A DNA stretch of 64,000 nucleotides, from positions 8,370,001-8,434,000 of the forward strand of contig NZ_CP102512.1 of NCBI RefSeq assembly GCF_024612015.1. Reading direction: 5' to 3'. The notes beneath the pieces were generated by a model that was not told where the DNA came from, made no database searches, and saw nothing but the letters and a program-made list of their open reading frames with translations. This document shows, in pieces, positions 33,357-41,149 of this stretch (within the stretch, counting starts at the first letter, position 1; each line of letters begins with the position of its first letter). This stretch comes from Streptomyces sp. CA-210063 (lineage in GTDB: Bacteria; Actinomycetota; Actinomycetes; Streptomycetales; Streptomycetaceae). The position numbers and the translations under genes were made by a program.

Positions 33357-33749
33357 CCCGCCGACGGGAAGGCCGTCGACCGGCCGCTGACCGGCTGCTT
33401 TAAGTCACCTTTCGGTAAAAGGCGATACGTCAACACAGGTCGTCAACAGCACAGGCTCGGCCGGATCTTGCCCGACAAGGTCCGGCCGGATGTGTGTATG
33501 GTCACTTTGCGACACTCGCGCAACTCGCCTCGAACGTAACCGTTCGGATGTTTCGCGCACCGGTGAAACCTGCTGTGCGACGGCCCTACGCCCTTGACAG
33601 CCGCATGTTTCATTGCCGACACATCGGGCCGGGTCCGGCGGATTGTGTTGCTGCGGACCGCCGACACGCCATAGAGTCGCCAACCGTCGGCATGGTGCCA
33701 CGCTGACCTATCTAGAAGTTTCCTGGTCACCAAGGAGGTAAGACGACTT
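33357..33749 (+). other. Intergenic region with promoter for the parA-scp operon
   Basis: About 390 bases without a gene. It is clearly less GC-rich than its surroundings. TTGCTG (33648-33653) and TAGAGT (33672-33677), 18 bases apart, form the best promoter candidate, and a TTGACA lies further upstream at 33595-33600. A strong AAGGAGG precedes the parA GTG. Confidence 0.5.
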
Positions 33750-34919
33750 GTGAATGAGTCGACATTTACTCCCGGGGGTGGTCAACCAGGAATGCCTGCG
33801 CCGGTCTCGGGTCCCACGGGGTTCGCGGCTGTCGGCTCCGTCGCTGTCCGCACCTTCGCAGCCCACCAGAGTCCGCAGGCTACTCAGACAGCACTCCAGA
33901 GCATGGATGGCCAACACGTGAACGCCATGGCCGGCGACGGAAGTGGCGGGGTCCACAACCACTTCGCCGACTACGACGAGCTGCCCGACGGGCACTTCTA
34001 CGACCCCGACGCCGAGTACGAGCCCGATCCCGAGTACGCGGCCACGCTCGCGCCCGACGCGGCCCGTCAGCGCCGCGAGCGCATCGGTCCCACCGGTCGC
34101 CCGCTGCCGTACTTCCCGATCCCGGGCCCGCTGACCGACCACGGCCCCGCGAAGATCATCGCGATGTGCAACCAGAAGGGCGGCGTCGGCAAGACGACGT
34201 CGACCATCAACCTGGGTGCCGCGCTCGCGGAGTACGGCCGCCGGGTCCTGCTCGTCGACTTCGACCCGCAGGGCGCCCTCTCGGTCGGTCTCGGCGTGAA
34301 CCCGATGGAGCTCGACCTCACGGTCTACAACCTGCTCATGGAGCGGGGCATGTCGGCCGACGAGGTCCTGCTGAAGACCGCGGTCCCCAACATGGACCTG
34401 CTGCCGAGCAACATCGACCTGTCGGCGGCCGAGGTCCAGCTGGTCTCCGAGGTCGCGCGCGAGTCCACGCTGCAGCGGGCCCTGAAGCCGCTGATGGCCG
34501 ACTACGACTACATCGTGATCGACTGCCAGCCCTCGCTCGGTCTGCTCACCGTGAACGCCCTGACGGCCGCCCACAAGGTGATCGTTCCGCTGGAGTGCGA
34601 GTTCTTCGCCCTGCGCGGTGTCGCGCTGCTGACGGAGACCATCGAGAAGGTCCAGGAGCGGCTCAACCCCGAGCTGGAACTCGACGGCATCCTCGCCACG
34701 ATGTACGACTCGCGCACCGTCCACAGCCGTGAGGTTCTCGCGCGGGTCGTCGAAGCGTTCGACGACCACGTCTACCACACGGTCATCGGGCGCACGGTCC
34801 GCTTCCCGGAGACCACGGTCGCCGGTGAGCCGATCACCACGTACGCCTCCAACTCCGTCGGCGCCGCCGCCTACCGCCAGCTCGCCAGGGAGGTGCTCGC
34901 CCGGTGTCACGCCGAGTGA
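33750..34919 (+). CDS. ParA/MinD-family ATPase, orphan
   Basis: A 389-residue ParA-type ATPase. Residues 1 to about 135 form a disordered, acidic extension. The ATPase then shows the deviant Walker A CNQKGGVGKTTS near residue 140 with the signature Lys, Walker A' LLVDFDPQGALSVGLG, and Walker B DYIVIDCQPSLGLLT. It is not the oriC-linked ParA, since no ParB gene or parS site is near. Instead it heads an operon with a ribbon-helix-helix protein and ScpA/ScpB, as Rv1708 does in mycobacteria. It probably positions cargo or the chromosome during sporulation or growth. GTG start with AAGGAGG. Confidence 0.92.
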   Translation: MNESTFTPGGGQPGMPAPVSGPTGFAAVGSVAVRTFAAHQSPQATQTALQSMDGQHVNAMAGDGSGGVHNHFADYDELPDGHFYDPDAEYEPDPEYAATLAPDAARQRRERIGPTGRPLPYFPIPGPLTDHGPAKIIAMCNQKGGVGKTTSTINLGAALAEYGRRVLLVDFDPQGALSVGLGVNPMELDLTVYNLLMERGMSADEVLLKTAVPNMDLLPSNIDLSAAEVQLVSEVARESTLQRALKPLMADYDYIVIDCQPSLGLLTVNALTAAHKVIVPLECEFFALRGVALLTETIEKVQERLNPELELDGILATMYDSRTVHSREVLARVVEAFDDHVYHTVIGRTVRFPETTVAGEPITTYASNSVGAAAYRQLAREVLARCHAE

Positions 34920-35482
34920 GTCTGCCGGGGGCCGACGAACTCTTCCGTACGACAGGGGGAATGGCGCTTCAGCCGTCCACTCCCCGGCGGGGGCCCAACG
35001 GAGAAGCGCGTGTGCCCGCTCCCGCCGGGGACAGCGACGGGGCCGCCGCCGCGGAGGACGCGCCGCCGTCCGTGCCCGTACAGGGCGGTGACGGCGAGGG
35101 GTCCGAGCATGTGGCCGCGGACGCCGAGTCCGACGGTGAGCAGCCGCGCAGTCGTTCCGCCGCCGCGGGGGCCGAGCGGGCCGCTGCCGCCGGGCGGCAG
35201 CCGAAGCCGCAGGAAGGTTCTTCCGCCGCCGCGCCCCGCAAGCGGGGGCGGGGCTCCGGGCGCCGGCCCAGTGGGCGGGAGCGGCACGACGAGAAGATCA
35301 CCGTGTATGTCTCCGCCGAGGAACTGATGGACCTCGAACACGCGCGGCTGGTGCTGCGCGGGGAGCACGGGCTGGCCGTCGACCGTGGACGGATCGTGCG
35401 GGAGGCTGTCGCCGTGGTGCTGGCGGACCTGGAGTCGCGCGGGGACGCGAGCATCCTCGTACGGCGGCTGCGTGGGCGGTAG
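34904..35482 (+). CDS. Ribbon-helix-helix-like protein paired with ParA
   Basis: A 192-residue protein whose first ~125 residues are disordered and rich in Ala, Gly, Pro and basic clusters (PRKRGRGSGRRPSGRERHDE). The last ~65 residues form a compact domain, KITVYVSAEELMDLEHARLV then DRGRIVREAVAVVLADLE, which reads as a strand followed by two helices: the ribbon-helix-helix DNA-binding pattern. The start codon overlaps the parA end by 16 bases, so expression is coupled. A DNA-binding partner for ParA, in the way of ParG or Omega proteins, is my inference. M. tuberculosis, as I recall, has no such gene here. Confidence 0.75.
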   Translation: MSRRVSLPGADELFRTTGGMALQPSTPRRGPNGEARVPAPAGDSDGAAAAEDAPPSVPVQGGDGEGSEHVAADAESDGEQPRSRSAAAGAERAAAAGRQPKPQEGSSAAAPRKRGRGSGRRPSGRERHDEKITVYVSAEELMDLEHARLVLRGEHGLAVDRGRIVREAVAVVLADLESRGDASILVRRLRGR

Positions 35483-35500
35483 GGGTAGCCTGCGGGGGCT

Positions 35501-36625
35501 ATGACCTCGTTCGACTCCTCTGGCTCGGCTTCCGGTGGTTCCGCCGGTCGTCGGCGTGCGCTGGGGAGAGGGCCGTCGGCTCCGCCGGTCGAGCCGGTCG
35601 AGGGTGCGTCTTCTCCGGCTGAGGAGCGTTCTTCGGCCGCAGCCGGTGGGGCGTTGTGCCCACCCGTTCCGCCCAGCGGAACGACTGCCCACAACGCCGG
35701 CGGCGGCGACGAAGGGCCCTCTGCGGTCGTTCCCGCCGAAGCCGAAGCCGAAGCCGAAGCCGAAGCCGAAGCCGAAGCCGAAGCCGAAGCCGAAGCCGAA
35801 GCCGAAGCCGTCGATGACGGTGTCTTCAAGGTTCGGCTTTCCAACTTCGAGGGGCCCTTCGATCTGCTTCTCCAGCTGATCTCGAAGCACAAGCTGGACG
35901 TCACCGAGGTCGCGCTGTCCAAGGTCACCGATGAGTTCATGGCGCACATCCGGGCCATGGGGCCGGACTGGGACCTGGACGAGACGACCGAGTTTCTCGT
36001 CGTGGCCGCCACTCTGCTGGATCTCAAGGCCGCCCGGCTGCTGCCCTCCGCCGAGGTCGAGGACGAAGCCGATCTGGCGCTGCTCGAAGCGCGGGATCTG
36101 CTCTTCGCCCGGCTGCTTCAGTACCGCGCGTACAAACAGATCGCGGACATCTTCAACCGGCGGCTGGACGAGGAGGCGCGGCGGTATCCGCGTACCGTCG
36201 GGCTGGAGCCGCAGCACGCCGAGCTGTTGCCCGAGGTGGTCATCAGCATCGGGGCGGAAGGATTCGCCAGGCTGGCCGTGAAGGCGATGCAGCCGAAGCC
36301 CAAGCCGCAGGTCTACGTCGATCACATCCACGCGCCGCTGGTCAGTGTGCAGGAGCAGGCCGGGATCGTCGTCGCGCGGCTGCGGGAGCTGGGGGAGGCC
36401 TCCTTCCGCGTGCTCGTCGAGGACACCGACGACACATTGACCGTCGTGGCCCGGTTCCTCGCGTTGCTGGAGCTCTATCGGGAGAAGGCCGTGGCCCTCG
36501 ACCAGGAGACCGCTCTCGGCGATCTGATCGTGCGCTGGACCGGCGGGGACGGGGACGCGGAGCCCGTGGTCACGGACGAGTTCGACCGGCCGCCCGAGCC
36601 GCCCAAGGAGGAGAAGAAGGCGTGA
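35501..36625 (+). CDS. scpA: Segregation and condensation protein ScpA
   Basis: The kleisin subunit of the SMC-ScpAB condensin, which bridges the SMC heads. Residues 1 to about 105 are a disordered, acidic extension that contains twelve Ala-Glu pairs from a GCCGAA microsatellite. The kleisin N-domain starts FKVRLSNFEGPFDLLLQLIS and the C-terminal winged helix ends near ETALGDLIVRWTGG. The total of 374 residues is longer than usual because of the extension. A TAGCCT element ends 9 bases before the ATG and could be an extra promoter. ScpB follows with a GTGA overlap. Confidence 0.93.
   Translation: MTSFDSSGSASGGSAGRRRALGRGPSAPPVEPVEGASSPAEERSSAAAGGALCPPVPPSGTTAHNAGGGDEGPSAVVPAEAEAEAEAEAEAEAEAEAEAEAEAVDDGVFKVRLSNFEGPFDLLLQLISKHKLDVTEVALSKVTDEFMAHIRAMGPDWDLDETTEFLVVAATLLDLKAARLLPSAEVEDEADLALLEARDLLFARLLQYRAYKQIADIFNRRLDEEARRYPRTVGLEPQHAELLPEVVISIGAEGFARLAVKAMQPKPKPQVYVDHIHAPLVSVQEQAGIVVARLRELGEASFRVLVEDTDDTLTVVARFLALLELYREKAVALDQETALGDLIVRWTGGDGDAEPVVTDEFDRPPEPPKEEKKA
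35735..35806 (+). repeat. GCCGAA hexanucleotide microsatellite, 12 perfect copies
   Basis: Twelve uninterrupted GCCGAA units in the 5' part of scpA encode (Ala-Glu)12. Each unit is six bases, so changes in copy number keep the frame. Confidence 0.95.
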
Positions 36626-37275
36626 GCGAGGAGACCACCGAGATGCCCGCGGGTCTGCGTACCGTCGCCGACCTCGACCTCAAGCCCGCGCTGGAGGCCG
36701 TCCTCATGGTCGTGGACGAGCCCGCGACGGCGGACCATCTGTCGAAGATCCTGGAGCGGCCGAAGCGGCAGATCACCAAGGCGCTCAGGGAACTGGCGGA
36801 CGAGTACATGGTGCAGGGGCGTGGCTTCGAGCTGCGGCTGATCGCCGGCGGGTGGCGGTTCTACACCCGGCCCGAGTACGCCGCCGCCGTCGAGCGGTTC
36901 GTGCTCGACGGACAGCAGGCCCGGCTGACGCAGGCCGCACTGGAGACGCTGGCCGTGGTCGCGTACCGGCAGCCGGTGAGCCGCAGCAGGGTCTCGGCCG
37001 TACGAGGAGTCAACTGCGACGGGGTCATGCGCACCCTTCTCCAGCGGGGTCTCGTGGAGGAGGCGGGCGCGGAACCCGAAACAGGTGCGATCCTGTACAG
37101 GACGACGAACTACTTCCTGGAGCGGATGGGCCTGCGCGGCCTGGACGAGCTCCCGGAGCTCGCGCCCTTCCTCCCGGAGGCGGAGGCGATCGAGGCCGAG
37201 ACGCTGGAAGGGGTCCCGTCGTTCGATCCGGATGCACCGGATTCCGAGGACGCAGACGACAAGACGGAACTTTGA
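36622..37275 (+). CDS. scpB: Segregation and condensation protein ScpB
   Basis: A 217-residue protein made of two winged-helix domains that binds ScpA in the SMC complex. Conserved segments include KPALEAVLMVVDEPATADHL, RGFELRLIAGGWRFYTRPEY and the second-domain block TQAALETLAVVAYRQPVSRS followed by VRGVNCDGVMRTLLQRGLV. Length is normal. The GTG overlaps the scpA stop, and the rluB ATG overlaps its own stop (TGATG), so scpA-scpB-rluB are coupled. Confidence 0.95.
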   Translation: MSEETTEMPAGLRTVADLDLKPALEAVLMVVDEPATADHLSKILERPKRQITKALRELADEYMVQGRGFELRLIAGGWRFYTRPEYAAAVERFVLDGQQARLTQAALETLAVVAYRQPVSRSRVSAVRGVNCDGVMRTLLQRGLVEEAGAEPETGAILYRTTNYFLERMGLRGLDELPELAPFLPEAEAIEAETLEGVPSFDPDAPDSEDADDKTEL

Positions 37276-38393
37276 TGCGAAGCAGTAGCGGCAGGAACAG
37301 CAGCGGAAACAACGGCGGGAGCCGTGGTGGCAACAGCGGCGGCCGCGGCGGGAGCAGCGGTGGCCGCGGTAATTACCGCGGTGCCGGGAACGACCGCGAC
37401 GACAAGCAGGGCGGCCGGCCGAAGAAGCCGCGCCCGGAGGAGCGCCGCTACGACGTGGGCCCGGGGGGTACGCAGGACGGCCCGAAGTCCGGGCGTGGCG
37501 CCTCGGCCCGCGGTGGCGCCAAGGGCGGCCCCAAGCAGTCCCAGCAGCAGCGCGGGCGTTACGCCCCGGCGACCTCGCGCGAGTACGACGCACGGGCCGA
37601 GGAGCGCAACCGGGAGCGGTACGCGGGCAAGAAGGACGTCAAGCTGCCCAAGACCTTCCCGGGCGCCGAGCAGGAGGGCGAGCGGCTGCAGAAGATCCTC
37701 GCGCGCGCGGGCTACGGCTCCCGGCGGGCCTGTGAGGAGCTGATCGAGCAGGCGCGCGTGGAGGTCAACGGCGAGATCGTCCTGGAGCAGGGCAAGCGCG
37801 TCGACCCGGAGAAGGACGAGGTCAAGGTCGACGGTCTGACCGTCGCCACGCAGTCGTACCAGTTCTTCGCGCTCAACAAGCCCGCCGGTGTCGTGTCGAC
37901 CATGGAGGACCCCGACGGCCGGCAGTGCCTCGGCGACTACGTGACCAACCGCGAGACGCGGCTGTTCCACGTCGGGCGGCTCGACACCGAGACCGAGGGT
38001 GTCATCCTGCTCACCAACCACGGTGAGCTGGCGCACCGGCTGACCCACCCCAAGTACGGCGTCAAGAAGACGTACGTCGCGCACATCGTGGGCCCGATCC
38101 CGCGCGACCTGGGCAAGCAGCTCAAGGACGGCATCCAGCTGGAGGACGGGTACGCGCGCGCGGACCACTTCCGCGTCGTGCAGCAGACCGGCAAGAACTA
38201 CCTCGTCGAGGTGACCCTCCACGAGGGGCGCAAGCACATCGTGCGCCGGATGCTGGCCGAGGCCGGCTTCCCCTGCGACAAGCTGGTCCGCACCGCCTTC
38301 GGGCCGATCACCCTCGGCGACCAGAAGTCGGGCTGGCTGCGCCGCCTGTCGAACACCGAGGTCGGGATGCTGATGCAGGAGGTCGACCTCTAG
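37275..38393 (+). CDS. rRNA pseudouridine synthase, RluB/RsuA family
   Basis: A 372-residue enzyme that converts uridine to pseudouridine in rRNA. Residues 1 to about 130 are a Ser/Gly/Arg-rich, RGG-like tail (GGSRGGNSGGRGGSSGGRGN). An S4 domain follows (GERLQKILARAGYGSRRACE), then the catalytic domain with the Asp in HVGRLDTETEGVILLTNHG and the RKHIVRRMLAEAG motif. The RGG tail is typical of actinobacterial homologues and probably helps RNA binding. The start overlaps the scpB stop codon. Confidence 0.93.
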   Translation: MRSSSGRNSSGNNGGSRGGNSGGRGGSSGGRGNYRGAGNDRDDKQGGRPKKPRPEERRYDVGPGGTQDGPKSGRGASARGGAKGGPKQSQQQRGRYAPATSREYDARAEERNRERYAGKKDVKLPKTFPGAEQEGERLQKILARAGYGSRRACEELIEQARVEVNGEIVLEQGKRVDPEKDEVKVDGLTVATQSYQFFALNKPAGVVSTMEDPDGRQCLGDYVTNRETRLFHVGRLDTETEGVILLTNHGELAHRLTHPKYGVKKTYVAHIVGPIPRDLGKQLKDGIQLEDGYARADHFRVVQQTGKNYLVEVTLHEGRKHIVRRMLAEAGFPCDKLVRTAFGPITLGDQKSGWLRRLSNTEVGMLMQEVDL

Positions 38394-38497
38394 ACCTCCG
38401 CCGTGTTCGAGCAGTGGGCCGGTCCCGGGTTTGCCTTCGGGGGCGGCCCTTTGCCGTTTCCGGCGCCGCTCTTGGCTTTCCTTTCCCCGTAAAAGGG

Positions 38498-38526
38498 TTG
38501 TGCCCCGGCGCACACCCTTTTATAGT
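38498..38526 (+). promoter_or_regulatory. Promoter of the nrtR-type operon
   Basis: TTGTGC and TATAGT are exactly 17 bases apart. The spacer carries one arm of an inverted repeat (AAAAGGGT...ACCCTTTT, 38491-38521). The transcript start should fall near 38533, inside the operator palindromes. Confidence 0.65.
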
Positions 38527-38545
38527 CGGTATGACTATTAGTCAT
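38523..38545 (+). promoter_or_regulatory. Overlapping palindromic operator, probably for NrtR autoregulation
   Basis: ATGACTATTAGTCAT (38531-38545) is a perfect 15-base palindrome. It overlaps TAGTC-N5-GACTA (38523-38537), and another TGAC half-site follows. Iterated TAGTC/GACTA half-sites over the -10 and the transcript start fit autorepression by the gene just downstream. Confidence 0.65.
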
Positions 38546-38570
38546 GGTGACCATAAAGGGGGCGGTGGAC

Positions 38571-39296
38571 ATGACCTCACCCGAGGGCTACGACAAGTAC
38601 GCCTTCGAGCCCTTCGCCGTCACCGTGGACCTGGCCGTCTTCACCGTCCGCGCGGGCGCCCTCCAGGTGCTGCTCGTCGAGCGCGGGCAGGAGCCGTACG
38701 CCGGCCGCTGGGCGCTCCCCGGCGGGTTCGTGCTGCCGGACGAGTCCGCGGAGGAGGCCGCCTGGCGGGAACTCGCGGAGGAGACCGGCGTCAAGGACGT
38801 CGCCGGGCTCCACCTGGAGCAGTTGCGGACCTACAGCGAGCCGGGGAGGGACCCCCGGATGCGGGTCGTCACCGTCGCGTTCGCCGCGCTGTTCCCGGAC
38901 CCGCCCGTCCCGCACGGTGGCGGTGACGCGGCCCAGGCCCAGTGGCTGCGGTTCAACGCCATCGGCCCGCTCGCCTTCGACCACGACCGCATCCTCGCCG
39001 ACGCCCACGAACGCGTCGGCGCCAAGCTCGAGTACACCTGTCTCGCCACCTCCTTCTGCCCGCCCGAGTTCACCCTCGGCGAGCTGCAGCAGGTCTACGA
39101 GACCGTGTGGGGCACTCCGCTCGACCGGCCCAACTTCCGGCGCAAGGTGCTGGCCACGCCGGGCTTCGTCGAACAGGTGCCCGGCGCCGCCCGCCTGACC
39201 GGCGGTCGCGGCAAGCCCGCCGCGCTGTACCGAGCGGGTGGGGCCACCGCCCTGCACCCGCCCCTGCTGCGACCCACCACGGAAGGACGGCCCTGA
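38571..39296 (+). CDS. NrtR-type Nudix transcriptional regulator
   Basis: A 241-residue protein with a Nudix domain (residues about 15-145) and a C-terminal winged helix (FTLGELQQVYETVWGTPLDR then NFRRKVL). This architecture is that of NrtR, the repressor of NAD metabolism genes that senses ADP-ribose. The Nudix box, GFVLPDESAEEAAWRELAEE followed by TGV, keeps all catalytic residues, so it may also hydrolyse ADP-ribose. The ATG with AAGGGGG 9 bases upstream is preferred over an ATG inside the operator at 38544. The ADP-ribosylglycohydrolase start overlaps its stop. Confidence 0.87.
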   Translation: MTSPEGYDKYAFEPFAVTVDLAVFTVRAGALQVLLVERGQEPYAGRWALPGGFVLPDESAEEAAWRELAEETGVKDVAGLHLEQLRTYSEPGRDPRMRVVTVAFAALFPDPPVPHGGGDAAQAQWLRFNAIGPLAFDHDRILADAHERVGAKLEYTCLATSFCPPEFTLGELQQVYETVWGTPLDRPNFRRKVLATPGFVEQVPGAARLTGGRGKPAALYRAGGATALHPPLLRPTTEGRP

Positions 39297-40324
39297 TGAC
39301 CATGACGCTGCGTACGAAGCGCTCCGCCACCGGATCCCTGCTCGGACTCGCCCTCGGAGACGCCCTCGGCTTCCCGACGGAGTTCAACGACGTTCCGTCG
39401 ATCCTCGCCAAGTGCGGCCCCTGGCGGAAGATGGAGCTGCCGAGGCCCGCGATCGTCACCGACGACACCCAGATGACGCTGGCGCTGGGGCACGGGCTGC
39501 GCGCGGCCATGGACCGCGGGCTGCTCGCCCCCGAAGCCCTGGAGCGGGCCGTCCGCAAGGAGTTCGTGGAGTGGTCCCGCTCCCCGGAGAACAACCGTTC
39601 CCCCGGCATCACCTGCATGGCCGCCTGCGACGACCTCGCGAAAGAGCGCCGTCCCTGGCAGCTCGCCAGCCAGATGTACTCCAAGGGCTGCGGCGCCAAC
39701 ATGCGGGTCGCGCCCCTCGGCCTGATCGGCCCGCTCAGCGACGAACAGCGCGCCGGCGCCGCCCAGTTGCAGGCCGCCCTCACCCACGGCCACCCCACCG
39801 CCCTCGCCGCCTCCGACCTCACCGCACACGCGATACGGCTGCTCGCCCAGGGCGCCGAACCGATGGGACTGGTCGGCCTGCTCCGGTCGTACGCGTACGA
39901 GAACCGCGCCCGCTACCACGCGCGCTGGCTGGGCGACCTGTGGACGTACAGCCAGGACCAGGACCCCTCGCCCGAGCACTACATCGCACGGGGCTGGGAC
40001 GAGTGCCTGGACGCCCTGGACCGGGTCCAGCAGGCCCTGCGGCTCCCGTCGCCCGAGACCGACCCCTGCCTGGCCACGGGGGAGGGCTGGATCGCCGAGG
40101 AGGCCCTCGCCACCGGGCTGCTGTGCTTCCTGCTCTTCGTCGACGAGCCCGTCACCGCGTTGCGCCGCGCCGCCTGCACCAAGGGCGACTCCGACTCCAT
40201 CGCCTGCCTCACCGGTGCCTTCGCGGGCGCCTACCACGGGCCGGACGCCTGGCCCGCCGAGTGGGCCGACCGGATCGAGTACCAGGGCGACCTCGTGTCG
40301 CTGGGGGCCCTCTGGGACGCTTGA
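39296..40324 (+). CDS. ADP-ribosylglycohydrolase family protein
   Basis: A 342-residue enzyme of the DraG/ARH family, which removes ADP-ribose from proteins, nucleic acids or small molecules using two Mg ions. Metal-binding motifs are complete: GSLLGLALGDALGFPTEF, the TDDTQMTLAL threonine-aspartate pair, and C-terminal CTKGDSDSIACLTGAFAGAY. No signal peptide is seen. The ATG overlaps the nrtR stop (TGATG), so the two are co-expressed. The Nudix protein could process the released ADP-ribose, and the twin nucleotidyltransferases downstream suggest an RNA-linked substrate; both are inferences. Confidence 0.9.
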   Translation: MTMTLRTKRSATGSLLGLALGDALGFPTEFNDVPSILAKCGPWRKMELPRPAIVTDDTQMTLALGHGLRAAMDRGLLAPEALERAVRKEFVEWSRSPENNRSPGITCMAACDDLAKERRPWQLASQMYSKGCGANMRVAPLGLIGPLSDEQRAGAAQLQAALTHGHPTALAASDLTAHAIRLLAQGAEPMGLVGLLRSYAYENRARYHARWLGDLWTYSQDQDPSPEHYIARGWDECLDALDRVQQALRLPSPETDPCLATGEGWIAEEALATGLLCFLLFVDEPVTALRRAACTKGDSDSIACLTGAFAGAYHGPDAWPAEWADRIEYQGDLVSLGALWDA

Positions 40325-40328
40325 GGGC

Positions 40329-41099
40329 ATGACCGACGCCCTCGACATCGACCTGGCCCCGGTGGTCGCCGAACAGCCCGACCCGCTGCTGTTCGCCACC
40401 GTCTCCGGAGCGCATCTGTACGGCTTCCCCTCGCGTGACTCGGACGTCGACCTGCGCGGAGTGCATGTGCTGCCGGCGGCCGAACTGGTCGGGCTGCGCG
40501 AGCCGGAGGAGACCCGGTCGAGGATGTGGGACCGGGACGGTGTCGAGATGGACCTCGTCACACACGATCTGCGCAAGTTCGCACGGCTGTTGCTGCGGCG
40601 CAACGGCTATGTGCTGGAGCAGTTGCTCTCCCCGCTCGTGGTGCACACGGGCGAGGCTCACCGCGAGCTGGTCGCGCTCGCGCCCGGGGTCCTCACCCGG
40701 CATCACGCCCACCATTACCGTGGGTTCGCCATCACCCAGTGGCGGCTCTTCGAGAAGACCGGTGAACTCAAGCCGCTGCTCTACACGTTCCGGGTGCTGC
40801 TCACCGGCATCCACCTCATGCGCAGCGGCGAGGTGCGGGCCCATCTGCCCACCCTGCTGCCGGAGATCGACGAGGCGCCCCCGTATCTGCCGGACCTCGT
40901 CGCGGCGAAGGCGGCCCGGGAGCACGGCAAGGCCGACGTCGACCAGGAGCGCGTGGCGGACGACGTGGAGCGGCTGCAGGCGGTGCTGGACCAGGAGCAG
41001 GCGCTGTCAGCGCTGCCGGAGCACCCGTCCGCGTACGACGCCCTCCACGACTTCGTCGTCCGGGTTCGCCTGGACGGCCTGAACGTCCGAGACGCCTGA
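40329..41099 (+). CDS. RlaP-like nucleotidyltransferase (polymerase beta superfamily), first copy
   Basis: A 256-residue minimal nucleotidyltransferase of the COG3541/RlaP type. The active-site block GAHLYGFPSRDSDVDLRGVH has the two metal-binding Asp of the S-D-x-D motif, although the usual GS is GA. The segment GVEMDLVTHDLRKFARLLLR supplies the third carboxylate. The rest is helical. As I recall, Pfam names this group after RNA repair pathways, where members occur beside RNA ligases and phosphatases. It follows the ADP-ribosylglycohydrolase by 4 bases and is the third gene of that operon. The substrate is not known. Confidence 0.8.
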   Translation: MTDALDIDLAPVVAEQPDPLLFATVSGAHLYGFPSRDSDVDLRGVHVLPAAELVGLREPEETRSRMWDRDGVEMDLVTHDLRKFARLLLRRNGYVLEQLLSPLVVHTGEAHRELVALAPGVLTRHHAHHYRGFAITQWRLFEKTGELKPLLYTFRVLLTGIHLMRSGEVRAHLPTLLPEIDEAPPYLPDLVAAKAAREHGKADVDQERVADDVERLQAVLDQEQALSALPEHPSAYDALHDFVVRVRLDGLNVRDA

Positions 41100-41101
41100 A
41101 G

Positions 41102-41149
41102 GTCTGAGACGGCCTCAGTCTGAGACGGCCTCAGTCTGAGACGGCCTCA
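41102..41149. repeat. 16-bp tandem repeat x3 between two convergent nucleotidyltransferase genes
   Basis: Three perfect copies of GTCTGAGACGGCCTCA. The unit contains TGAG and CTCA arms and could form small hairpins. The stop codon of the reverse-strand gene is in the second copy, and a decayed copy ends the forward gene. Confidence 0.92.

Noticed and set aside
33750..35482. The chromosomal origin-linked parAB locus
   Set aside because: There is no ParB with a helix-turn-helix ParB domain, no parS sites and no gidB, dnaA or rpmH nearby. The context is that of the scpAB-linked orphan ParA.
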